A stretch of DNA of 64,000 nt from NCBI GenBank assembly GCA_023091665.1, contig JALJCQ010000012.1:3472001-3536000 (forward strand). The letters are read 5' to 3'. The DNA is from Pythium myriotylum (Eukaryota; Oomycota; Peronosporomycetes; Pythiales; Pythiaceae). The notes beneath the pieces were generated by a model that made no database searches, was not told the DNA's origin, and saw only the letters and a program-made list of their open reading frames with translations. Position numbers and translations under genes: made by a program. Below, one piece after another: positions 11,047 to 21,079 of the stretch. Every line of letters starts with the position of its first letter. Positions within the stretch are counted from its first letter, which is position 1.

Positions 11047-11156
11047 CTTTTGAGTTCATCCTGTGAATCCTAATAGCTTGGTGGGCTGAACATGCAGGCA
11101 TTTATGTGTCAGCATGGTGGACACGTGTCGGCCACCACGGACGAAGGTCGTTGTAG
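11018..11156 (+). repeat. Diverged direct repeat flanking the 8852-10799 pseudogene, right copy
   Basis: Partner of 8166-8311; see that entry for the shared blocks. Similarity ends shortly after GGCCACCACGGACGAAGGTCG. Confidence 0.5.
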
Positions 11157-12912
11157 AGCAAGTTCGACAAGACAGCCCGGCTGTCTTGGGAACGAAGGGG
11201 TTCGAGAGGGGTTTCTCCGCTCGGTGTTGAGCCGAGTTTGCCGAGTCGCCCGGCCATCTTGTTGTTGGCCCTTGGGTGGCGGGTCCAGGCTGAGACTTCG
11301 GTGCGGTCAGGCAGTTGGCGTGCGAGTAGGTAAAGATTGGCTAGTGCACGATTGCGAGGGGGTCGGTGGTCGCGTAGTTGCCTGAGTACGAGGGCGCTAC
11401 AGCTGATGACTTCAAGTTGGGTGAGGTTACGTTCTCGGGCAGCCCGAAGGCCGACGATGAGTCCTTTTTAGAGCGCTTGATGAAGGGTAGAGCTAGGTGT
11501 GGGGAGCTTGTCACCGCTCGTCCAGACGATCGAGGCATCACTTGAGGTTGTGTTGACTTTGACTCGGACTGCTCCGCGTTTTGTGTTGAAATTCAAATCC
11601 AATTACTTCAGCAATTGGATCCTCGAGACAATGTGGATCTGTGATTATTAATGTGTGGACAAAAATTCATCCATCGCAAAATCTGTGCAGCATTGTCTGT
11701 CAGTATTACAGTCGTGCATGGACAAGATTGGGACGGATGTTCACAAAGGCTTTCCCATGTCTAGTACAGTGCAAGATTCCTACCTGCCGGCCCTGTGGAA
11801 AGTCATTTACCTACAGTTTGTTCGCGCTCTAAGCCGGTGTCAACTCTCTATGAACCTGTTATAATCCATATTTCTTCCCGCAGGGAGATGATTCGGAGAT
11901 GGGTGGATGTACTGACGCACGTTCCAAGTGGATGAGACCAACAGATTCGTGCAGTCCGAAGCCAGCTCTTTGAAATAGACGACTTTTGAACAGGGGATAT
12001 TTCACAGTCGATATGCGTGGGAAGCATGACCGCCCAGAAATGTGTGGAGTCAGTATGGCCAAACCCGTGCGAATCCTGTCATATTTTGTGTGGAGAAGAT
12101 TCCAGCTTCGTATGAATCAGAAGCCAATAGAACTCCTAAAGCATTAGCTGTACTTTTCTTGCAAATACTCTGAAATTCTATTTGACCCGTTGCTTCGATA
12201 AATCAGGGGTCCGGCGCTAAGTAAATTTTGTCGAGGTGCTGGTTTTAGGCAGAATTTTCTTACATCCTCAACCCAGACTCAAAAAGAGAACCAATGGACC
12301 CAGGTTTGATGTTAGTGGGCTCATCACCCACAGAACTCTTTGGAGGCGGGCAAAAATACGAGGAGCAGGAGGATGTTATCCTTCGAGTCAGCATATGGTG
12401 AATGAATCACGACCCGATTCTCACCCATTTGGTTGCGCGACTCGCGAAATGGAATCGTCAATAATGTGGAGGATAGAAACCACTATCAAATATTAATATG
12501 TGCACTCTTCTGCATTTCGGGTTTGCGAGCATGTAGCCACCTGGACTGGTACATTGAGTTTTGCCAACGAATTAAACTATCGAGTATATCAGTTGCCATT
12601 GTACTGAATGGTGGTCACAGTAGTCATTTGACTAGGTTGTGGTGTTAGTGAAGCATCGACGTCGGTCGTCTAATAAATGTTTCCGACTTTGAATTCTTTC
12701 AGTTTCACTCGACTTGCTTGTACGTGATCCATCATTCGGTACTCAACATGACTTCAAATTAAAGCCCGATACCGAGTGATTCCAGTGATTTTTCGTGGTC
12801 TGTTAGCGTGCGATCCTGATGGCCCAAAACCCTGTGGATGACCCCTCCGTCAAGCAAGACCTGTGGTGGCTGTCTCGGAACCATTTGCACCAGGTACCCA
12901 CTGGTCCGGCAC
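11157..12912. other. Intergenic region with gene relic
   Basis: No supported gene in about 1.75 kb. Near 11385-11545 a short + strand peptide-like stretch (LGEVTF, SFLERLMKG) resembles the relic at 3720-3880. A hairpin-forming CCAATTACTTCAGCAATTGG sits near 11600. The rest is AT-richer sequence in which I see nothing. Confidence 0.4.
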
Positions 12913-12929
12913 TCACTCTTCGATTTACT
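12913..12929 (+). promoter_or_regulatory. Inr+FPR core promoter of the secreted gene at 12961
   Basis: TCACTCTTCGATTTACT begins 48 bases before the ATG, in line with the other family promoters. Confidence 0.58.
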
Positions 12930-12960
12930 CCCTCGAGCGAAGATCACCCAGCCTTCACGC

Positions 12961-14846
12961 ATGGTCAAGTTTTTATCGGTCGCCGTGATAGCGGCTGTCG
13001 CTCTTGCAACTTCCACTTCCCCGGTCGAAGCCCAAAACGCTGCGGTCCACGCTGCGGACATCACGGCCACCGAGTTACGCACCGCAAATGAAGCCAAAGC
13101 ACAGCCTGCTCCAGCTCCAGCTCCGAAGGCGCCTGGGACTAAACCCGCGGTAGCCCCAGCTCCAGCTCCAGCCCCTGCTCCGAAGGCGCCTGGGACTCCA
13201 CCCGCGGTAGCCCCAGCTCCAGCTCCAGCCCCTGCTCCGAAGGCGCCTGGGACTCCACCCGCGGTACTCCAGCTCCAGCTCCAGCTCCAGCCCCTGCTCC
13301 TGCTCCGGGGTCATCGGATTCTGAAGGTGGTTCGTCCACATGGGTCGAAAACAAGATTGTGGCTGGACAGATCAAGTCAAATCCGCTGCAGAAGGCCTGT
13401 TACCGTCGAATCAGCCTGACAACCTCGAAGTCGTGCCCTCGTGGGTACACTTTGGTAAAAGGCGTCTCGTGTTGGTCGCAATGTCCTCTCGACTACCCTG
13501 TGCAATGTGGCTTCGAGTGTCTCCCTCAGAACAAGGACTGTACCTTGGCAATCGCGTCCAAGGTGAGTTCAGTCGCCACCTCGGCCCTGACGGGTGCCGT
13601 TGGCAAGATATTCAAGAAGTTGGTGGAGGCATCGTCGGGAGCAATCGCTTGTGGTCAAGGCCTCTTCGATGTTGTGTCTAGAATCTCGACAGAGGTGGAC
13701 AAACTCACGGCCGGAAAACGACTGACGACCAAAGATCAGTTCAAACAAGCCATTCTCTCCATAGACTTTGTGTTGTTCGATGTACCAGTTGCAATCACTA
13801 CATGCCTAGGTATCCCGCTCCCGTCTGACTACAAGGACAACAAGAGCATCGTGAAGAAAGTTGAGAAGATTGTTGTCGATGTGGTTGACAAGAAGTTCGA
13901 GAAGCACAATCCTGCTGATCCGAAGAACTTTATCAACTTCTACAAGTCATTCAAGGAGTTCTGGGGAACGGATACGGCGGCAAACAACAAGACGGAGTTG
14001 CCCGAGCTTTCTCCTGCGGACGTCACGCAGATTGCCAAAGCGTCCACGGAATGCGGAGGTATGCTCAAGGACTATTTCATCAAGGTGAGGCAAGCCGTCA
14101 CGGATTACCTCAACAAGAAGCCCGAAGAACGGAAATCTGGCCTCGAGGAAGCGATTCTTGCGTTACCGTTGGTACTTGAAGACTTGCCGAAAGCCACTGT
14201 GAATTGCTGGAAGAGTAATGCGCCAGACGGAGCAAAGACCCGCAGCGAAATCATCACGATGGCACAAGTAATGACCGAGCAACTCATCAATACAGCCAAG
14301 GAAGGAGCCAAGAACGCATTGAAGACAGCGTGGAAGTACAGACTTGAGGTTGCTCAGTTTGCCCTCGACACTGTCGCTATCTTTGAACCTACGGGAATCG
14401 CATCGATGATCCGGGAGTTTTTGCAACCGATTTGCCCCGTCACTGAGTTCAAAGGTCTGATCGAGAGAGGCACGCTTGATAAAGCACTTGGCCTTGAGAC
14501 CGTGAGCGCGGCGTTCAAAGGTTCCACTGGCACGTGGGAGCCAGACGGTGACGGATTCATCTACTTCCGTTTCAAGAGCTCTGACACGGAAGAAATTTAC
14601 GTCAACATCATCTCGGGTGGTGAGAAGAAGTATAGTTGGGCGCTAAAACCCAAGCAAAGTTGGCAGAAAGAGCTGCCGCTTAAGGATTTTGCTGACAAGA
14701 CACTTTACATTGATCGCTGGCGCCCGGGAATCTTCAATTTCTGGGGCACGGGTGGCGGTTCGCTTCTCATGTGGGTACCAGAGAACACAAAGGGACGCAT
14801 TTCCCTTGATGTCATCATCAATCCGACTCAATTGGGCGATCGCTAA
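12961..14846 (+). CDS. Secreted Cys-rich family gene with a single frameshift in a Pro/Ala repeat (copy 4)
   Basis: The N-terminal part begins MVKFLSVAVIAAVALATS, a signal peptide ending near VEAQ, and continues into a PAPAPAPKAPGT repeat region. At 13267 the repeat loses one base (GTAGCCCCA in earlier units, GTACTCCA here), and the original frame stops at 13419. The remaining 1.5 kb is fully open in the +1 frame. It contains the Cys module (CYRRISLTTSKSCPRGY, SCWSQCPLDYPVQCGFEC), the helical body and RWRPGIFNFWGTGGGSLLMW, ending GDR at 14846. The long clean downstream frame means the frameshift is recent, polymorphic or a sequencing/assembly error in a repeat. If real, the allele encodes only a short secreted Pro/Ala protein. 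The 3' half is duplicated in inverted orientation at 29427-30488. Confidence 0.75.
13100..13266 (+). repeat. 57-bp coding minisatellite (Pro/Ala/Lys linker)
   Basis: Two complete 57-bp units (13153-13209 and 13210-13266) are identical as far as I can read. A partial unit precedes them and a truncated, shifted one follows. Each unit encodes 19 residues of the type APAPAPAPAPKAPGTPPAV. Unit-number variation would change linker length without changing frame; the break after 13266 does change it. Confidence 0.85.
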
Positions 14847-15048
14847 ACAAGATTCTAGTGAGCGCGGATCCAACGGGCTGACCTCTTCTGTCTTCTGACG
14901 CTCGACCTTCTAATCCCACATGTTACGATTCGGCGTATTCATGAAGAAATGTAGATCACCAGTAAAAGCTCAATGTAGTTCATTGTGATTCGCGCAGTGA
15001 GGCAAACGTAAAGAAAAAACAACAAGAGATGATGAAGGTGAAGGCAAC
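13785..15048 (+). repeat. Segmental duplication D2, source copy (inverted partner at 29222-30488)
   Basis: The interval covers the 3' two thirds of the 12961 gene and about 200 bp of downstream sequence. The reverse complement of 29222-30488 matches with only scattered differences, including the non-coding tail with AACAACAAGAGATGATGA. Several predicted peptides are identical between the two. Confidence 0.9.
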
Positions 15049-15435
15049 GAATGGCCCTGTGTGAACTCCAATCTTCACGCACAAGTGGACGGACGCGCTC
15101 TCTGTGATCAAAGGACGCCAGACGAAACCAGCGGACGTTTCTGGGAAAAATTTTAGAAACGATAGAAGTGAAGATCGATCGCCGCTACTTTGCTCAAGAA
15201 CCAGAAGAGGGCGCTTGTAATTTACAAATCAAGTCACCAATATCTAGTTTACACTTTAAACAAGGTACATTTGAACAATGAATACCTTCTCAATTCCATC
15301 ATAAAGGTACCCTCTTTTGCGAATGAGCTCCTCACGGGCGCCATTGTTGACTTTCCATCGACCGATCCCACTCGCGATGCGCGAGAAGCTCGCGGGTCCC
15401 TCGCCCTTCTTCGCGCGCACTTGACCACCGACCCC
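14847..15435. other. Intergenic region between the secreted gene and the kinase-like gene
   Basis: The first ~200 bp belong to duplication D2. The rest holds the upstream region of the kinase-like gene. No clear Inr+FPR motif is visible before the chosen ATG. Confidence 0.5.
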
Positions 15436-18150
15436 ATGGCCGAGCTCCTGGAGATCGCCGTGGAGATCGCGGTGCCGGGGCTCGCGCCGGCCATGCGCCT
15501 GCTCGGCACGGTGCGCGTGCTCTGCGCCGAGCTGCGCGACGGCAAAGACACGTGCGTCCACTTCTACGACCGCCTGCGCCGCATCCTCGAGGGCATCGAC
15601 GCGCTCTACCGAGAGCACGGGCGCGTGCCGCACAAGGACGTGGCGCAGTTCGAGGCGACGCTCAACGAGTACTGGCGCCACCTCGAGGCCTACAAGGAGA
15701 TGAACGTCGTGCAGCGCGTGCTCAACCGCCGCAAGCTGCGCGAGACCATCGCGCACATCAACGACAACCTCGACGATCTCTACCGGTCGCTGCAGCTCGC
15801 GGGCATGGGCGAGATCATGGAGTGGAGAAGCGAGTACGAAAAAGACATCCAAAGGCGCGACGAGAAACTCGACACGCTGCTCAAGGACCGCAGCGAGATC
15901 GTCAGCGCGCTCGGAGGGATCCAAGAAAAGCTCGACGCGATCGTGCTGCTCAAGGCCGAGCGAGACAGAATCCAAAGCGGCCACTCGGACCTGTCCGAAG
16001 ACAGCCAGCGCGCCGTCCAGGCGGCTTTGCAGAACGTCATCTCGGACACCGACAACCACGGCACACCGACTCCGCCATGGTTCATTTTGGAGTCGGACGT
16101 GTCGTTCGACGCGACTCCGTTTGGCTCGGGATCGCTCGGAAGTGTCCACCGCGGCACGCTTCGCGACAAGGCGCCAGTCGTCGTGAGGATGTTGCTTCCC
16201 GGACAGAACGGCATGAATGCCTCGCTGCAGAAAATTTTCTGTAGGGAGATCGAGCTCTGGCGCTCGTTTGATAGTCCACACGTCGTGCGGCTGTTTGGCG
16301 GCTGCCATGTCGCCTCGCGGCCTTTCTTCGTGTGCGAGTACGCTGCAAACGGCAATCTCGTGCAGTTCCTCGCTCGCGATCCGGCGAACGAGCGACTTCG
16401 GTGGAAGCTCTTGTACGAGGCTGCAGTGGGTCTCAAGCATCTCCACAGCAAAAGCGTCGTGCACGGCAACTTGAAGTGCTCCAATATTCTCGTGAGCGAC
16501 AAGCTGACGGCGTTGGTGTCAGATTTCGGCATGAGCCGAGTCAAGGAGAGGTCGCGATATCAAGCGATGACCAGGAGACTGGACGGCTCGATTGTGCTGG
16601 GTCCGTGGATGGCTCCGGAGTGCTCTTCCAGTCTGCCTCAGCTCGAATCCGATATTTATTCGCTGGCGATGTGCATCATCGAGGCGTTCACGAGGAAGAA
16701 CCCTTACTCTCATATTGGCGATAGCGAGGCGATCGATGCAGAGATCAAGAGTGGGAAGCTGCCTCCGCAGCCAATTACTATGCCCGACGATGCGTGGGCT
16801 CTGGTCGAAGAGATGACGACGCTAGAACGGGAGAAGAGAAAAAACTTGGACGAAGTGATTGTGAAACTTCATGAGTTTGCAGATGAAGGGATCCAAGCCG
16901 CCGGTGGGGCAGTAGTCTCGACGATCGTGTCTCCAATGTCGGTTGGGCATCTACATGCACAGAAAGGTCCTCGATCGAAGGCAGGAGACCATGTTGATGG
17001 CGCGGTGAGTGAGGCGATTGTTTGCAATAGCTGTGGGACGTCAAATCATCCCACGAACGCACGCTTCTGTCACTCGTGCGGTGGGATGCTGTTGGATACG
17101 TCGTCGCTTTTGCACGAGTTACAGCGTACCACTAAATTGGCATCCAGGAGTCACATCTTCCAGCGGTGGTATCGACAGCTGAAGACCGATTCGGCGTTGT
17201 TCTCGTCTTCAGATATGGAGTCCGTCATTCGATTGCTCCGGATGTCTGTTGAAGACCCTCAAGATATGGTCGACTCACTGTACGCGTTCGGGTGCCTCCT
17301 CCTGCTTTATCGCTCAGCTGCCCAGGACTTTGTAGGCGACATTGATCAACTCAAACGCGACCTTTCAAGCAGGATTGGCTCAGCGGACGTCATTTGGTCG
17401 AATCTTTTCGTGAAGTCACACGGCCAACGGGCAGCTGAGTTGGTGGAACTGGTCCTTCAGGTGGACGCGAGATTCAAGTCCAGGTTGAGTAAGTACATCC
17501 CCGATCTTGCTCGAGTCTTCGCGACTTCGTCCGCTCTTGCTCGTAACGCAGCACTTTCGGCGTTGGTTGCGATTGCTCACGACGATAGCATGAATTGTTC
17601 AGCCATAGCCAATCAGTCGATCCACAAGCATCTCCTTCAGTCTATCAAGACCGGGTCCTCGATCGAGAAGACTAACGCGTCGTTGTTACTGAACCTGGTG
17701 AGTGCGACTGACGTCGTAATTGTCGACAAGGCTTTCATCTTGGAGCTCGTGGGCCAACTTGAAGCGGCTTCTTCTCCTCGCAGAGACCACCTTGCGGTCG
17801 CGATTGTCAACTTAGCGTGGACGACAAGTGATACTGGTTTGCTGCACGATCTTCATGAGCTCGTGGTCCATAACAAATCGCTACGGAATATATTGGCGAC
17901 AAACCCTACCGTTCTTCAGTATTGCTGCGATCATTTGCAAAATCAAGAGGAACCAGAAGCGTCGCGTCTGCTGAGCGAGTTGGTGAAGGAGAGTGAATTT
18001 GCAGTGCGCACCGTGCGGAAATGTGGGGCGATCAATATGTTGGCTCAGTTGGCCAAGAGCAACGACATGTACGCAATCGATGCACTGGTGAACTCAATTG
18101 AGACCTTGCTACAAGAACCTTCACAAGATGAACCAGAGCCAGAGCCGTGA
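15436..18150 (+). CDS. MLKL-like helical N-terminus + TKL-type pseudokinase + zinc ribbon + ARM-like repeats
   Basis: A 904-residue protein. The frame is open from 15190, but I chose the ATG at 15436 because the Met-Ala-Glu-Leu-Leu start begins the helical domain and codon use changes sharply there. Residues 1-130 are amphipathic helices resembling the four-helix-bundle N-terminus of MLKL/HeLo-type proteins; a coiled coil follows to about 200. The kinase domain (about 220-490) keeps the Gly loop (GSGSLGSV), DFG (363-365) and an APE-like MAPEC. However, the beta-3 Lys is Arg251 (VVVRML) and the HRD motif is H343-G-N345, so both catalytic residues are replaced. A zinc ribbon uses Cys530, 533, 545 and 548. 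The C-terminus (about 600-890) has ARM/HEAT-like helices and an acidic EPEPEP tail. It is probably a signalling scaffold or membrane-acting pseudokinase; loss of activity is inferred, not shown. A fragment of its 3' end recurs at 53764-54052. Confidence 0.85.
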   Translation: MAELLEIAVEIAVPGLAPAMRLLGTVRVLCAELRDGKDTCVHFYDRLRRILEGIDALYREHGRVPHKDVAQFEATLNEYWRHLEAYKEMNVVQRVLNRRKLRETIAHINDNLDDLYRSLQLAGMGEIMEWRSEYEKDIQRRDEKLDTLLKDRSEIVSALGGIQEKLDAIVLLKAERDRIQSGHSDLSEDSQRAVQAALQNVISDTDNHGTPTPPWFILESDVSFDATPFGSGSLGSVHRGTLRDKAPVVVRMLLPGQNGMNASLQKIFCREIELWRSFDSPHVVRLFGGCHVASRPFFVCEYAANGNLVQFLARDPANERLRWKLLYEAAVGLKHLHSKSVVHGNLKCSNILVSDKLTALVSDFGMSRVKERSRYQAMTRRLDGSIVLGPWMAPECSSSLPQLESDIYSLAMCIIEAFTRKNPYSHIGDSEAIDAEIKSGKLPPQPITMPDDAWALVEEMTTLEREKRKNLDEVIVKLHEFADEGIQAAGGAVVSTIVSPMSVGHLHAQKGPRSKAGDHVDGAVSEAIVCNSCGTSNHPTNARFCHSCGGMLLDTSSLLHELQRTTKLASRSHIFQRWYRQLKTDSALFSSSDMESVIRLLRMSVEDPQDMVDSLYAFGCLLLLYRSAAQDFVGDIDQLKRDLSSRIGSADVIWSNLFVKSHGQRAAELVELVLQVDARFKSRLSKYIPDLARVFATSSALARNAALSALVAIAHDDSMNCSAIANQSIHKHLLQSIKTGSSIEKTNASLLLNLVSATDVVIVDKAFILELVGQLEAASSPRRDHLAVAIVNLAWTTSDTGLLHDLHELVVHNKSLRNILATNPTVLQYCCDHLQNQEEPEASRLLSELVKESEFAVRTVRKCGAINMLAQLAKSNDMYAIDALVNSIETLLQEPSQDEPEPEP

Positions 18151-19164
18151 TGACTGGATATGACGTACGTTCAGAACAGGGAATAAGCGACGGCAGGTGA
18201 GTTGTCGAATAGGTGGGGATCTTTTTATCAAGAGAAGCATTGGTTAAACTTGGTTAAACTTGAGAATTTCTGCAAGAGGATGAAGAAACCCATTATCAAG
18301 CGCCTGCACAAATCATCTTTTTGATGTAGAGGCTCACAGTCAGCTCGAGCAGAACGACATCCTTCGACTTTCCTCGTTTCCTGACTACCCACTCAGCAAA
18401 ATCTCAACCGGCTACCTCTACGTCCAATCGGCCTGGAGGTTGGGAAGGTGGGAATCTACCGAGAAAAGTACTGTGCATTGACTGATAAAATGTCTTCTTA
18501 GGAATGTTTTTGAGCAGTTCGAAGCAGAGCTCGGGAACTCCCGAATGTTTTCACGATTATATTCAACGACCTAGGAGACGTGCAATTAATCCGGTTGTGC
18601 ATGCGAAAAACGAGAACAATGTTGTTGATCTATACAGAAACCTCACCTTGACAAACTCACTTTGGCCTCTCTGGATTCCAGCCAAAGGCGTCGCGTCACA
18701 AGCGAAGGAATTGGTAGACTCAAGTGCCCGGGGTGCTTTCAGTCGTACGTATTTCCTTTTGCCGCGCTAGACGAAGTCAATAGACTTCTTTGTTGTCGCT
18801 ATTCCGGACACTAGCTGGCGCCAGAGCTCACAACCCCATCGCACATACCTTGGCAAACTACACCTGGCAATCCGGTTAAGCGCACTAGGCAGCCTGAGTG
18901 GCAGGTTCGCCGAGTAGGGTGGTGGAATAAAGAACCACTGCAAAGGAGTGCACAGCGAGCCCCAGCTACATAGCATGTTTGTCGCGCTCAAAGAACCTCA
19001 CCTTCACCCCCCATCATCCCAGACACAAACCGTGTCGTGATGATTGAGGTTCCCGCATGTAAGTCTGATCACGAAATACATCGTACAGTACAGCGGCAGT
19101 ATGCGACACTCTCGTGGGTGTCCGTGTCCTCGTTAAATCATATCGTGCGAATCAATTGGTGCCC
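18151..19164. other. Intergenic region downstream of the kinase-like gene
   Basis: No gene supported. It includes a short tandem TTGGTTAAAC repeat at about 18239-18260; otherwise I see nothing. Confidence 0.5.
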
Positions 19165-19540
19165 CATGGATAATTTCTCAAATGGACTTTCTGTCGGATC
19201 AGGTGTGCACAATCCGTCACGTCGTCACTTTGTGGTTTGTACTACTTTTGCAGTTGCTTGCTTGGCCGGACGGCGACCGGGATCTTGATGCTCGTTCAGA
19301 TAGTCAACCAGATCTTACGGTTCTACGATTGCTGGATCGACGATCTCGGCAACAAACAATGTCTTGAGGTCAATTTAAGTTTTGTGCTCTGTTGGAGAAC
19401 CGGAAGTCTCCCGAAGCAGAAGAGTCCCCGCCGAGTAGAAGAGTATCATGAACAACAAACAAAATCACAGCCTACACGAACATGTACAGTGGCATCCAAT
19501 TACTTCGACAAAACCTTAGTAAACTTGACCATCAAACTTG

Positions 19541-21031
19541 TTCGCTTGAAACACCAACAGATTGAGAGGGTCACTGTATCGGGGGATTCATGACTTTGTC
19601 CAGCTGTCTTAAAGTTTTGGGACAGTTCTGTCGCAGTGCTTCTGGTTCGGAAGACTGTCTCGTTCCAAGTGGCCAGCTGGTGCGTGTTTCTGCTCCAAAC
19701 ATGGGAAAGCCGACGCCCATAACCGTCTCAATGAAGACGATTCCTTCATCCATCAGAGTTAAGGTGAGCTTGATTTTGTTGATCAGACCCCAAATAATTC
19801 TTTTTAAGCTCCTCGACCTTATCAACAACATCAAGCGATTAAAGAAATAGCTTCAACACAATCGCATTGTTTGATCGCCCAATGCCATGCTGAACCTCTA
19901 AAGACAAAATTTGGCATTGGGCGAACAAACTGCGAATGGTCGCTCAGCGCGGGCAACAAGATGACGGATTACCTTGCGAATGTGGCGATGGATGAGTGGA
20001 TGACACGATATGCACCGGACGAGTGGATAGACATCGACACGACGGTATTACCATCCTCACCAACGATGCAGCACACACACAGGACTGACCACCCGAGTAT
20101 GACCTGAGAGGGGATGCAGAACGGACCAAACAAGATCAGACGAAGGGATAGACCAGGGAGAAGCGGAGACGCACACGACCGCACTATTAATAGGCGACAT
20201 CGAGGGGAGGTCAGCTCTTCAGTAAGTGGTTTTATAGCTGATCAGACCGTCGAACTTCTTGGAAATAAAAAAAGAACTGCAGATACTGACCACTTGGTGG
20301 GAAAGTAGTTGCTGTCGTTTAGGCCCCCGCTGCGGGAAAGCCGACGCCCATAAACTTTTGGATGACCACGATTCATCACTTCTCTTTGACAGACTTCCAG
20401 TTGCGTAGTCCAAGGGGAGGAGATGCTGACAGTGAAGCGAGAAGACATGGATCGTCCGTCCGTAACCAGCACATTCCACAATTCTCTTCGCCTTCGGCCA
20501 CACAGAAAGTAGGTGGGGGATTTCCTGTCTACAACAAGTAGGCTGCCGCCGACGAACATCTCCGTCGTCGCCCACCACTTACTTTGAACCATCAGAAAAC
20601 CGTCTTGACGACATGACGATCATCAAGATCCACAATACCAAAGCAAGCTTACCTCCAGCCTATTCGAGTGTTTGGAGTGGAAACCACAGTGATTGGTATT
20701 CAGAGAACGCGTGGACAGTACTCGGACTTGTCTGATGTGTCCTCTCCAGCTCCTTCCGATTATCCGCATGGCGCTCTTGGCTTTACAGTCACAAAAACAT
20801 ACGTTGGATCTGAACACTACTCATCCATTGTTGTAGTGCTGATTCTTGTTCCGATTGGCTACTGTGCATTACTTGATCGTCCAGAACGTGGTATTACTGG
20901 AGCCTCAAAAGGCTCAACACACTGAAGTCGTTGATATCATGGGTGTCAACCGAATGGCTTCGTAGCCGCTGGCCACACTAATGGCTCGCTAAAGTCTTCG
21001 CTCTTGGCCACGACTGCTCGACCCTGTTACC
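19541..21031. other. Upstream region of the 21080 gene, with unrecognised relics
   Basis: A - strand frame at 20242-20592 (116 residues, with FVGGSLLVVDRKSPTYFL) and a + strand frame at 20668-20925 look protein-like, and parts of both recur in the inverted copy (60800-61180). No family is recognised and both copies are broken relative to each other, so I read them as remnants of an old gene. A block with GGGAAAGCCGACGCCCATAA occurs near 19706 and 20335, and in a near variant near 61208. Confidence 0.35.
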
Positions 21032-21048
21032 TCACTCTTCAACTCCCC
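21032..21048 (+). promoter_or_regulatory. Inr+FPR core promoter of the secreted gene at 21080
   Basis: TCACTCTTCAACTCCCC lies 32 bases before the ATG. The identical 17-mer precedes the inverted paralogue at 60697. Confidence 0.6.
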
Positions 21049-21079
21049 TCCTCAAGTGAAGACTGCCCAAGCTCCACGC

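Noticed and set aside
10913..11101. His- and Ile-run peptides
   Set aside because: They come from the GAT/ATG microsatellite and have no other coding features.
15256..16464. Long antisense frame (402 codons) inside the pseudokinase gene
   Set aside because: It mirrors the GC-rich third-position pattern of the sense gene, has no domain, and the sense strand encodes a clear multidomain protein.
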